NCBI GenBank assembly: GCA_947471745.1 | Contig: CANJKZ010000114.1 | Span: forward strand, 496,001 to 560,000 | Source of the DNA: Closterium sp. Naga37s-1 | Taxonomy: Eukaryota > Streptophyta > Zygnematophyceae > Desmidiales > Closteriaceae | Reading direction: 5' to 3' | DNA length: 64,000 nt | In this document: piece after piece, positions 51,212 to 62,689 of the stretch | How positions within the stretch are numbered: position 1 is the first letter of the stretch | Layout of the letters: every line of letters starts with the position of its first letter | Notes under the pieces: generated by a model | The model's input: only the letters and a program-made list of their open reading frames with translations | Told to the model about the DNA's origin: nothing | The model's database searches: none | Made by a program: the position numbers and the translations under genes

Positions 51212-51427
51212 CACCCCCATAGTCTAGGTGACGGTAGTCCTGTAGAAACAACAAGAGCAAGCAACGGTCACAGGACCAGTCCGCAAGAACAAGACAAATC
51301 TCACGGTGGTGCTCAAAGTCACCACACACTACGAGAACAAGCAAGGGGCCACAAGGCCAGTCCACATGCCGGTATATAGCAAATATATATAGATGCAAGA
51401 GTACAAGACATGCAGGACAATGCATCT

Positions 51428-52171
51428 CTACGTAAGCAAGTGAGGACGGGCAGGCACAAGGCCAAGCTGGGTGCAGAAACGCTGGTGGTCACAAGGCGGC
51501 AACGCCTTGGTGAAGATATCTGCAGTGTTGGCCTCAGAGACCACACGGACCACGCGGGCCTGGCCACGCTGCTGCAACTCACGCAGAAGGAAGTAACGAA
51601 GCTGGATGTGTTTCGCCTTCCCAACCAGTCGAGGCTCCTCACACAACAGGACAGCAGACCTGTTGTCGGCGAACAAGACTGGGGGAGAGCGAGGCCGCTC
51701 ACCAAGGTCGGTGAGAAGGAAAGACAGCCAGCGAAGCTCCTGAGCGGCCATGGCCGCGGCGTACACCTCGGCCTTACAGCTGGAACCGGCGACAGACGAC
51801 GCCCGAGTCGACCGCGACGAAAAAGCACCTGCCCCGAGGCTAAAGGAGTACCCCTGTGTAGACCGACGCGTCTCCGCGTCGTCGGCCCACGACGAGTCCG
51901 AGTAACCTGTAATTGTAACTGGCTGCTTCCCTCCAAGGACAAGTCCCATGCCTGATGTACTCGCCACATACTTTGCCACCCTTTTAGCTGCGTACCAGTG
52001 GGAAGGTCGGTGTCTCCCAGTCGCAACAAAGCGCGAAAGGACGCTAAGAGGGTAAGCTAGGTCTGGGCGAGTGCAGGTCATCAGGTACATGAGACAACCC
52101 ACCAGCTCAGGATATGGACCGCTGGACTCAAATGGCTCGTCCGAAGGTGGAGCCGTGAGCCCATGATCCAC
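51428..52171 (-). pseudogene. Copia C2 RNase H frame
   Basis: It reads [54 protein letters not shown] and [20 protein letters not shown]. The Glu of the EAE motif is Lys here (CKAE). Confidence 0.88.
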
Positions 52172-53545
52172 ACCAAGAGGGGTGAGCTGTACCTTGGAGA
52201 ACGGGAAGCGAAACCGCTTGAGGATCTACTCGACCATATGCGACTGAGTCAGCGTAATGGTGCGAGCTGCCCTGTCCCTGGTGATCTGCAGGCCAAGGTA
52301 GTGCTGCAGCTCACCAAGGTCAGTGCAAGTGTGTCTCCTCAGCAGTTCCTCCTTCACGGAGGCCAGCGCGCGTCGGTCGGGAGTGGCGAACACCAGGTCG
52401 TCGACGTAGACCAGGACAAAGAACGGGGTCGAGCCACGGCGAACGAACAGTGACGGGTCAGCAGACGACGAAAGAAGTCAAGAGCTGCAAGGGTCGAGCG
52501 AAGTGTGTCGTGCCACTCACGTGGAGCCTGACGCAGGCCGTAGACTGGTCGACGTAGCTGCCATTGGGTCCCAGGTGGGAAAGAGCCAGTGAAGCCAGGC
52601 GGGCGACGCAGCCAGATCTACTCGTGCAGGCTACCCTGAAGGAACGCGGTGGAAAAGTCCAAGGAGTGCAACTCGTAGTCGCGCTGGGCTGCAATATGCA
52701 GCAACACCCGAAGAGTACTCATCTTCGGCGTGGGAGCGAAGGTCTGTAACTGGGACTCGGACTGGACAGGCAGTGGACACTCTAAGGAAGGAGCAGGACC
52801 AGTAGAGGGCGGAAGACTAAGAACCTGCTCAAGGAGCGGAACGAAGTACGGCCGTGGCCGCGCAGCACCTCCAGAACCAGCAGGGACAACACCAGCACCC
52901 CAAGGGTCGGCTCCAGCTCCACCAGCTCCAGGAGCAGCAACTCCAGCACCCACAGGAGCACTAGCTCTAGCAGCACCTCCAGCTCCAGCACCTCCAGCAG
53001 CTCCAGCTCCAGCAGGACCACCGGAAGACTCAGCAGCTCCAGCTCCAGCACCTCCAGCAGCACCTACTCCAGCAGCACCGCCAGCCCCAGCACCGCCAGC
53101 AGCTCCAGCACCGCCAGCAGCTCCAGCACCAGGAGCACCACCAGGCCCAGCAGCTCCAGTACCTCCAGTACGAGCACCTCCGGGACCCGTGGCGCCGGCA
53201 CCCCCAGCAGCAGTAGAACCTCCAGCTCCGGCAGCACCACCAGCTCCAGCAGCACGGCTCCAGCGCCGAGCAAACCACTCGCGCAGCTCCTGTGGAGAGG
53301 GTAGCTCCCGCCGGGATGAAGCACCTGAAGGACCTCCAGGCCCAGTACCGCCAGACTCCACACGAGCAGGACCAGCACCCTCAGGCTCCGCACCCCCAGA
53401 CTCAGCAACCCCAGGCTCAGCACCCCCAGGCTCAGCACCCCCAGACTCAGCACCCCCAGACCCAGCACCCCCAGGCTCCGCACGCTCGGGCTCAGCACCC
53501 CCAGACCCCGCACCCGCAGGCTCAGCACCCCTAGCAGTACCAGAG

Positions 53546-55624
53546 TCAACAGCTACCTCGACAGGCTCGACTGCGTCTACCTGGGACACACCTGAGAGGG
53601 CAGGACCCTGAGGGGGAAGGGGGTCTACCGGGGGGGGACCTGGCGCAAGGAAGAGCGGCGGGGGGGGGGAGGGGTGCAGTGCGGTAGGGGAAGAGACGGT
53701 AGTAAGGAACCGACTCGTCAAACGTGACGTCCTGGGAGGACAGAACACGGCGCGAGGTGGGGTGGTAAAACTGCCAACCAGGCGCGTCAGGGGGGAAGCT
53801 AAGGAAGACGCAGGGAACAGCACGGGGGGACAGCTTGTCCGCAGACAAGTCGCGGACAAAAGCTCGAGATCCCCAGACACGGAACGCAGACGCATCGCCA
53901 ACCTTCCTCGTCCACCGCAGAGTAGGGGAGGTCTCCGGCAAGGAGACCCGGGGCTGAAGGTTGATCTGATGCGCCGCGTACTGAACCGCGAACGGCCACA
54001 GAAAATGGGGAGCAGCCGCATGGATCATGGACGTACGAGCGACGTCCATGATCATGCCAATGCGGCGCTCAGCAATCCCATTTTGCTGTGGAGAGGCCGG
54101 AAGCGTGAACGTCTGGCGGATGCCTCGTGCACGACAGAAGGCTCGCAGAAGGTCGGAGGGAAACTCTCCACCTCTGACGGAGTGCAGACGCAGAACAGGA
54201 AAGTCCGAGCCGAAACTGTCTCTGAGCTGGAGACGGGCAGCGCGGATCCAGTCGATCAACACCTCAGTGACCTCACCCTTGCTGCGCAAGGGGAAGACTG
54301 TGGTGTAACGCGAGTAGTCGTCAACCACCAGTAGGAAGTAACGCTCGTGACCCTGTCCACGGACACGGGCTGGGCCCCACACGTCCATGTGAAGCGTCTG
54401 CAGCGGAGCCTCTGTCGGAGGAAACTCGGAGGAGTGAGGAGCGGCGCGCTGCCGCCCCTCGACGCAGGGAACGCAGGTAGGGGCAGGCCCCGGGGGAAGG
54501 GGAGGGAGGGACCGGGGGAGACCAGAGGCAAGGACACGGGAGGCCATGCCTCGGAGACGAGGCAGGGAAGGGTGACCAAGGCGGTGGTGCCAAAGGAGAG
54601 TCTGGTGGGACAGGAGACGACACGAGCAGGGGGCAGACTCAGGACCGGACCTGGACGCTGCAGCAAACACCTGACCCAACGCAGCTACCTGACCAGACGT
54701 AGGAACCAGAGGAGACTCGGTAGACAGTGTGTACAGGCTCGACCCCGGCTGACGGGTAAACGTGGCCAAGTGTCGGCCCGTCCGAGCACACGTACAGTGG
54801 GTCACTCGCTGACTCGCAGGAGTGAACTGGTCAACCCCCCCATCCTGTAGGTCAGCACCACTCACCAAGTTCGTAGAGAACGAGGGGAGGTAAAGACCTG
54901 ACAGGGTGCCAGAAGGGACCGCCGGACACGGTAGGACAGTGGAGAAGTGGGCAAGGACAGGACCCCCAGAGGGGTCTGCCAGGGAGACTGCAACCGGCCG
55001 ACTAAGCGGCGTGAGTGTGGTGCGGTCTCGAAAGAAGGAGCGGGAAGCACCCGAGTCAAGGGTGAAGGTGTGCAAAACCTGAGCCGACGTGGTACCTGAG
55101 AGAGCAGACTCACCAGCACCTGGAGCAGCAGACTCACCAGCACCTGGAGCAGCAGACTCACTAGCACCTAGAGCAGCAGCCTCAATGCCCGGGTCAGGCG
55201 GAACACACAGGTAACAGTCACCCTCATCACTAGTAGACACAACATACATGGCAGCAAGAATAGCATCATAATCAATATCAAAGATAGCAACCCCCAACCT
55301 AAGCAGCTTGCCCCAGCGAGGGATCTCAGTGGCGTCAGGGAACTGGAGACGCCAGGCGTCCGTCAGGCGGCCGAAGCAGCGCTGGGTGGCGTGCGGGCCG
55401 CCGCACGGCTCACCAGTGCGGTCGCCGGCACGCAGGACGTAGGCACAGGGACCAGCACCCCCACCCCGCTGACGCGCAGCGTACCACTCACGAAGCTGCT
55501 GGGGGGGCGAGGTCTCACGAGCGCGCTGCTGCTGCATGCGCTGACCACCACCGAAGCCTCCCCGCTGCACAGAGCCACCCCGACCAGCTCCACCGCCGCT
55601 GCCGCCACCGCCGCCACCGCCGCC
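53546..55624 (-). pseudogene. Copia C2 gag-protease-integrase frame
   Basis: It carries the variant zinc knuckle (CAYVLRAGDRTGEPCGGPH), [35 protein letters not shown] and NGIAERR. The second integrase Asp is changed (HSDRGG to HSVRGG), so integrase would be inactive. Confidence 0.88.
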
Positions 55625-56238
55625 TGAAAGAAGCCGTCCTGCTCTAAGTGACGCCACAGAATTAACTTGGCGAGTTAGAGGCAGAGCCTAGGATCAATCC
55701 GACGGGCTCGGATCAAGGAATCCGTAGCAACTTAGATCACTGAAATCGCCCAAGTAACGAGAGAGCAATTGTATATTATGCAAGAGTGGGTACACAAGTC
55801 GTCAATGGAATGAACTCTCTGTTTTGCTCTCTGGATTTATAACTAAAACACACATGCAGAAATGTAACATCGAACCGCGCGCGACTCGCCAGAAATTCGG
55901 ACTGAGGATCGCGTCCAATTTCCGCGACGTCCGCGTTCACATTTTCGGACTTCGCCGGGTTCGTTTCTTCACGCCGACAATCGTGTGTTACAAGGAACAA
56001 TAGCGAGTGTAGCGAAATGTTCGTAACATTCGCTTGCACTCTCACTATTTTCGTGCATGCTTGTGGGGCTGCCAAGTGTCGCCCTCACAAAAGTTCGGAC
56101 CCAACCGAGGGAAGTTCGGTTGCGTGGCGACGCGGACAATCCGCCGTCACCCCAACCTTCCAAGAACGAACCCTCCCTTGGTCCGAGTCAAGGGAGGTCT
56201 TCGCTTGGGGGGCAATCCCGTCCCCCACACTTCCAACA
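55625..56238 (-). repeat. Copia C3 3' LTR
   Basis: TG...CA ends enclose 614 bp, over four times the length of the A/B family LTRs. A minus-strand GCAAGGGGGAG tract lies next to it. Confidence 0.72.
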
Positions 56239-57570
56239 CTCCCCCTTGCACCCCACGCACACCTAAGCATGCAAGCCTACCCTAGCACAACATGCATGAA
56301 GAGCATCTCTAGGCAATGGCTTGGTGAGGAAGTCCGCGGGTTGCGAGTTGGTCTTGATGTAACGAAGTTCGACTTCGTTGTCTTCAACGAGCTTACGAAT
56401 GAAGTGTTGACGGATTTGAATATGCTTGGTCCTTCCGTGAAGGACCGAGTTCTTGGCTAGGCCAATGGCGGCTTGGTTGTCCACGTAGATGGGAGTGGGA
56501 CCTTCTTGTTTGTGTCCAAGCTCGGCAAGAAGGCGACGTAACCAAACCGCTTCCGTACCACCACGCGTGAGCGCCACGTATTCCGCTTCGGTGGAGCTAA
56601 GTGCAATCAAGTTTTGGCGCTTGCTTTGCCAACTTATTGCACCGCCCACGAGGGTGAAGATATAGCCCGAAGTGCTTTGGCGGGTTGAAGGATCTCCCGC
56701 CCAATCCGCATCCGTGTAGCCTTGTAGCACCATGGGTCCCTTCTCGTAGTGCAACCCCATACGAGTGGTCCCCTTGATGTAGCGAAGGAGACGTCGTGAC
56801 GCTCGCACATGCTCGATCATGGGGTTGGAGACGACACGTCCAAGCACTCCAACGGGAAAGGAGAGGTCGGGTCGAGTGCTCACCGCGGCATACATGCATG
56901 ACCCAACAACCGAGTGGAAGGCCTTGGCGCTCTCGGGATCCATCGGGTTCTCGTCGCTTACGGCCGAGGGATGAAACGCCGCTTCCATGGGTGTCGGTGT
57001 AGGCTTGCTCTCGATCATGCCGAAGCGATCCACCACACTCTCCAAGTACTTGTGTTGGTGGAGAGCGAGAGTCTTGTTCCCGCGATCACGATCGATGTGC
57101 ATCCCTAGGTAGTGGGAGACGGCGCCGAGGTCACGCATGGAGAATTCGGCGGCAAGCTTCGTCTTCACGTCCGCTACAAGGGTCTTGGAATCCGACACGA
57201 GGAGAAGGTCGTCGACGTAGAGGAGAAGAACGAGCTTCTTCTCATCCTTGTTGAGCACGTAGAGCGCGTGGTCACACTCGCTCCGCACGAACCCCAATGA
57301 GAGCAAGTGTTCGTCGATCCTCGTGTACCACGCACGAGGGCTTTGCTTGAGGCCGTAGATCGTGCGCTTGAGCTTGCACACGCGGTCGGAGTCGTCGTCG
57401 AACCCGGGAGGTTGCTTCATGTACACCTCCTCCTTGAGACGACCGTAGAGAAACGCCGTCTTCACGTCGAGTTGTTCCACCTCCAAGTCGAGTGCTCCCG
57501 CCAACGCCAAGAGAGTGCGCAAGGTGGCGGACTTGGCGACGGGAGCGAACGTCTCGTTGTAGTGAAGATC
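55625..57570 (-). mobile_element. Copia C3: 5'-truncated element of a different copia lineage
   Basis: A 614-bp 3' LTR (55625-56238, TGTTGGAAGTG... on the minus strand) and a purine tract are followed by RNase H and RT (57576-56263). These carry FAPVAKSATLRTLLALAG, LDVKTAFLYGRLKEEVYM, LLYVDDLLLVS, YTDADWAGDPSTRQ, SSTEAEYVAL and VDNQAAIGLA. The RT frame is open for 437 codons and has no stops, unlike C2. The element stops abruptly in RT at gene B sequence. Confidence 0.88.
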
Positions 57571-60500
57571 AGTCAAAAGCGCCCAGGTTCAGTGCACCTG
57601 GACAGGACGAGCGGAGGAGGACGGGTGGCAGGGAGAGCTCGGGCCAAGCAGGGGAAGCACGGAAAGAGGTGGGACGAGAAGAGGGTGTGAGGGCCAGCAA
57701 TACACGGGTTCCCATCTCAAGGGGAAGAAACGGGATTTCGAAAGCTGCCGCTGCTGCTCCTGCTGCTCCTGCCGCTGCTGCTGCTGCTGGTGGAATTTCA
57801 GGCGGTGAAAATTCAGGTAATGGGGTATCAGCAGGTAAAATTTCAGGAGGTGGGGGCAGTGGTAAGTCCAGGCACAGGCAATGCCAGTCGTTTTCTGACT
57901 TTGACTTTGGGTTGATTGAACCTGGACAGAGAGATTTTGAGGCGCAGCCACAAGATTCCAGGTTCGGTGTACCTGGAAAGGACGAGAGGAGGAAGGCGGG
58001 TGGCAGGGAAAAGTCGGGCCTAGAGGGGGAAGCACGGAAAGACAGGGTGGGACGGGAAGAGGGTGTGAGGACCAGCAAAGCACGGTTTGCCATTCCAAAG
58101 GCAAACACTGGGGGTTATCTGGCTGCTGCTGCTTCTGCCGCTGCTAGTGGTGGTGCTGGTGGGGATTCACGCGGTGGGTTGTCAGCAGGTGGAATTTCAG
58201 GTGGTGGCGGCAGTGGCAAGCCCAGGCACAGGCAATGCCAGTCGTTTTCCGACTTTGACTTTGGGTTGATAGCAAATGGGCAGACGGGTTTTGAGGATCA
58301 GCCAAAAGAGGTCAGGTTCAATGTATTTGGACAGGAAGAGAGAGTGAAAAAGAGCGGTGGGGTAAAGGAAGGGCAAGAGAGGGGAGCACGGAAAGAGGGG
58401 GTGGGACGAGAAGAGGGTGTGCGGACCAGCAAAGCACGGTTTGCCATCCCAAGGGGGAGCACTGGGGTTTCTGTGGCTGCTGCTGCTTCTGGTGATTCTG
58501 CTGGTGGTGGTGGGGTTTCAGGCGGTGCGGATTCAGGTGATGGGGTATCAGCAGGTGAAATTTCAGGAGGTGGGGGCAGTGGTAAGTCCAGGCACAGGCA
58601 GTGCCAATCGTTTTCCGGCCTTGACTTTGGCTTGAACGCGTGGGATATGGGGGACGGCAGGGAGGGAGGGAAAGGAGAAGGGATAGCGAGCAGAGGGGGT
58701 AGAGAGGAGGGCTTGAGTGTGTGGGAGAGAAGGAACCAGGGAGAGAGAGAGGAGGAAGGGGGTTTGTCACTTAGAGTAGCGAAGTTTGCAGTTGGGGTGA
58801 AGGGAAGGGGAGGAGAGAGAAGGGGGGATGGAGGAAGGAGGGGAGGGAGAGGAGGAGGGGAGCTTGCAAGCTTGCTGTCACCACGAGCAGTGCCGATTGC
58901 TTCTGGGGTGAAGGGAGGGGGAGCAGAAATAGAGACGGATGGAGGAGGGAGAAGAGGAGTGGAAGAAGGTCGAAGGGAGAAGGATGGGAAAGGGAATGGG
59001 CAAGAAGGGGTGGGAAGGGAAGGAGGACAGGGCAACGGAGGGAAGGGAAAGGTAGATGAGGTGCGGCGAGTGGCAGTCGGTGGCGGCAGCAGCAGCAGCA
59101 GCAGCAGAGGCACAGGCGTTGGCAGGAGCATCGGTACGGTCACTGGTGGGAGTTTGGATAGGATTAGGGACGGAGATAGCTTGAGCAAGGACATGAGCAA
59201 GAATATCGGTAGGAGTACCAGCTATGGGTCTGGCAGCCTTGCCACATCCTACCGCACCGGTGTCAAATCCCCCACCGGTATCAATTCCCCCACCGGAATC
59301 AAATCTTCCACAGGTGCCAAATCTCCCACCGGGATCAAATCTCCCACTGGGATCAAATCTCCCACCAGAGGAGCGGAGGGTATAGGGGTACCCAAGTCCC
59401 CAAGGGGGGCGGGCAGGAGGGACATCGTAGCTTGGACTCCTCCCATTCAAGGCCTTCTCAGCAAAAGCCTCAACTCCCCAACTCTAAGCAACGCAGACGC
59501 GGCAGGAAGGGAAGGAGCAGGAGGAGGGACTGGAGCTCCCAAGTCCCCAAGAGGGGCGAGCAGGAGGGACATCGTAGCTTGGACTCCTCCCATTCAAGGC
59601 CTTCTCAGCAAAAGCCTCAACTCCCCACGGGCAGCCGGAGGGGACACAGCGGCACCCAAGTCCCCTCGAGGAGGAGGAGGAGGAGGAGGAGGAGGAGGAG
59701 GAGGAGGAGGAGGAGGAGGAGGAGGAGGAGGAGGAGGAGGAGGAGGAGGAGGAGGAGGAGGAGGAGGAGGAGGAGGAGGAGGAGGAGGGCTGTCAGCACG
59801 AGGAAAAGCAGCAGCCGCAGCAGCGGAAGCAGCAGGGGCAGCAGCAGGGGCAGCAGCAGGAGGGGACACAGGCGTACCCAAGTTGCCTGGAGAGGTGGCT
59901 GTGAAGGGAGGGAGTGGGAAGGAAGCAGCAGCAGAGGCGATGGCGAGACACAACGAGGCCCTGCGCTTGAAACGAGCGGCGCAGGCTCAGGCCGCTGCTT
60001 CCGCTTCTGCTAATGCTGCTGATGATTCTGCTACTAATTCTGCTGCTAATTCTGCTGCTAATTCTGCTGCTAGTTTTGCTGCTTCTGCTGCTGATGCCAG
60101 TGCAAACGGTGTTGCTGCTGCAAAGGCCACGGCAACAGCAGCAGCAGAGTCAGCAGCCAGAGCAGTAACGGCAGCAGCAGCAGCGGCAGCAGCAGCAATT
60201 CCTGCTTCACCAGCGGAGGCAGCCCCAGCCTACCTCCCCAACCCCCTCTCGCAGCTTCCTGGAACCTTCTCTGCAGTTTCTCACCTGCTGCATTCATCTG
60301 GCCTTAGCGCGTGGCTCTCTCCCGGAGCTAGCCCTGCAGGTTCGGCCGCTCACACTCCTGCAGGTTCGGCAACTCACACTCCTGCTGCATCTGATGATGA
60401 GAGTAGCCCCCGCAAGCATCGGCCTGCTAGGCTTGGCCGGATGGGAGATCACCAGCAGCAGCAGCAGCAGCAGCAGGGGCAGCAGGGGCAGCAGCAGGGG

Positions 60501-60764
60501 CAGCAGCAGCAGAGGCAGCAGAGGCAGCAGGGACAGCAGCAGCTGGGGGAGCAGGTACAGGGGAAAATAGGTGTAGCGAATCAAAGGGTGCTGGCCTCTG
60601 GAGGGCTGGGATTCGGAGGAGTGAGAGGTCGGGCACGGGTGGCCCGGCCGAACCTGGAGAGCGTGCAAGCATCGTGGGTGCATGATGATCCCGAGGACGA
60701 TCCTGAGTATTCTGGTTGGGGGGCGACTCCCAAGGGAGGGAAGGCAGCAGCAACAGGCTTCTGA
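57571..60764 (+). pseudogene. Gene B, 3' portion
   Basis: It resumes in the HRQC-SFS-F module region. Three modules (57860-58640) are followed by Gly/Arg/Glu-rich sequence, a short SPTG array (59260-59365), PKSPRG units (59390-59680) and a poly-Gly tract of about 45 codons (59667-59790). Ala-rich and Gln-rich tracts come next, and finally the WVHDDPEDDPEYSGWG signature with a GF stop, the same order as gene A. About 40-50 bp of the module seem lost at the junction. Without the 5' part it is not a gene on its own. Confidence 0.8.
59667..59790 (+). repeat. Gene B (GGA)n poly-Gly tract, 3' part
   Basis: About 41-45 consecutive GGA codons. There is no equally long tract at this place in gene A. 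Confidence 0.93.
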
Positions 60765-60808
60765 GGCAGGAGCAGCGGGGTTTTGAGGCCTGCCCCTCGT
60801 GCCTCAGA

Positions 60809-61560
60809 TGGCGCCGTGGGTACATGATGATCCCGAGGACGACCCTGACTATGCTGGTTGGGGGGCGACGCCTAAAGGAGGGAAGGCAGCAGCACCAGGC
60901 TTCTGAGGGAGCAGCAGGGCAGCAGCAGTATTCTGGCTGGGGTGCCACTCCCAAGGGAGGAAAATCAATAGCAGCAGGGGGCTTCTGAAGCAGAAGTAGC
61001 AGCAGCAGCGGAAGCAGAAGGTACAGCAGCCGTAGGTTCTAATATGTTTCACAGCTCGGGGTGGCCCGGCTGAACCTGGAGAGCGTGCAGGCGTCGTGGG
61101 TGCATGATGACCCCGAGGACGACCCTGAGTATGCTGGTTGGGGTGCCACTCCTAAAGGAGGGAAGGCAGCTGCTGCGGGGTTTTGAGGCAGCAACAGGGG
61201 CAGCAGGGGCAGCAGCAAGAGCAGCAGGGGCAGCAGGGGCAACAGCAGCAACAGCAGCAGCAGCAGGGGCAGCAGCAGGGGCAGCAGCAAGAGCAGCAGC
61301 AGGTTTTGAGAAGGTTGACAGCTTGGAGTGGCCCAGCCGAACCTGGAGAGCGTGCAGGCGCCATGCGTGCATGCATGATCCTGGGGCGGGGACGACCCTG
61401 AGTATTCCAGTTGGGGTGCCATCCCCAAGGGAGGGAGGGAAAGCAGCAGCAGCAGCAGGCTTCTGAGGGAGCAGCAGGTTTTCTGATGCTGGGAGACAGC
61501 TGGGAGTGGCCCAGGGTGCACCTGGAGGGCATGCAGGCGTGGTAGGGTGGGTGCATGAAG
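60809..61560 (+). repeat. Decayed copies of the gene A/B C-terminal cassette
   Basis: After the gene B stop, the coding signature for WVH(D/E)DPEDDPEYAGWG, TPKGGKAA and a GF-stop recurs in full or part. Copies end at 60907, 60988, 61187 and 61466, and a fifth beginning at about 61508 runs into the minisatellite. The third copy keeps NLESVQASWVHDDPEDDPEY intact. They are separated by CAG/GCA-rich spacers. Confidence 0.88.
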
Positions 61561-61565
61561 CCCCT

Positions 61566-62330
61566 GAGGATGGCACTGAGGATGGCACTGAGGATGACAC
61601 TGAGGATGGCACTGAGGATGACACTGAGGATGGCACTGAGGATGACACTGAGGATGGCACTGAGGATGGCACTGAGGATGACACTGAGGATGGCACTGAG
61701 GATGACACTGAGGATAGCACTGAGGATGACACTGAGGATGGCACTGAGGATGACACTGAGGATGACACTGAGGATGACACTGAGGATGACACTGAGGATG
61801 ACACTGAGGATGGCACGGAGGATGACACTGAGGATGACACTGAGGATGACACTGAGGATGACACTGAGGATGGCACTGAGGATGACACTGAGGATGGCAC
61901 TGAGGATGACACTGAGGATGACACTGAGGATGACACTGAGGATGGCACTGAGGATGACACTGAGGATGGCACTGAGGATGGCACTGAGGATGACACTGAG
62001 GATGGCACTGAGGATGACACTGAGGATGACACTGAGGATGACACTGAGGATGGCACTGAGGATGACACTGAGGATGGCACTGAGGATGACACTGAGGATG
62101 GCACTGAGGATGACACTGAGGATGACACTGAGGATGGCACTGAGGATGACTGAGGATGGCACTGAGGATGACACTGAGGATGGCACTGAGGATGGCACTG
62201 AGGATGGCACTGAGGATGGCACTGAGGATGGCACTGAGGATGACACTGAGGATGACACTGAGGATGGCACTGAGGATGACACTGAGGATGGCACTGAGGA
62301 TGACACTGAGGATGACACTGAGGATGACCC
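61566..62330 (+). repeat. 12-bp minisatellite, about 63 units
   Basis: The units are GAGGATGACACT and GAGGATGGCACT in irregular alternation, encoding EDDT or EDGT in one frame. One unit near 62148 lacks two bases and shifts the frame. It starts inside a decayed C-terminal cassette right after a WVHEAPED coding sequence. Confidence 0.95.
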
Positions 62331-62689
62331 CGGGACCTTTTCTGGACTACGAGCCTTGTGTTCCACCTGTTTACTTGGGGGCCCGTCTCTTTAGAATAAA
62401 TCATGTAAGACCCTGCCCCTTCCATGAAAAAGGTGTTTTAATAACTTTTTTGAATTATTTTGTTACAACTAGAATATGACATTCTAAACGGTACTCTATG
62501 TTAGATGTCATTCCTCCACTACCTACACTACCTCCTGCACTACCTACTCATTGTTAGAGACCATGGCGCCTATCTCTTCGTCCTCCTAGTCGCCAGTAGC
62601 GTTGAGTCGGTTGACCCACTCCTCAGTCTCTTAAGGGGCGTGCATATCGTCATGCACCTCCACCTGCGTCGCGACGTCGTCTCTGTGGT
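62331..62689. other. Spacer
   Basis: No supported gene. A short CTAC-rich run lies at 62510-62550. Confidence 0.4.

Larger units (their letters stand above)
51072..55624 (-). mobile_element. Copia C2: 5'-truncated element nested in C1
   Basis: It begins with a 140-bp 3' LTR (51072-51211, TGTCAAAC on the minus strand) and a polypurine tract. RNase H (52171-51428), damaged RT, linker, integrase, protease (DSGAS) and the zinc-knuckle-like segment follow. RT has in-frame stops near 52228 and 52619. About 330 residues are deleted where the linker joins TFAPTPKMSTLR at 52745. It ends inside the Gly-rich gag tract, where the C3 LTR begins. Confidence 0.87.

Noticed and set aside
61506..62153. Acidic EDDT/EDGT repeat protein gene
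   Set aside because: The frame exists because a 12-bp minisatellite has no stop. There is no promoter, no conserved start, and a frame break at 62148.
61049..62425. Ser/Pro/Val-rich minus-strand frames across the minisatellite
   Set aside because: They have the same origin as the acidic repeat frame, the complement of a 12-bp unit.
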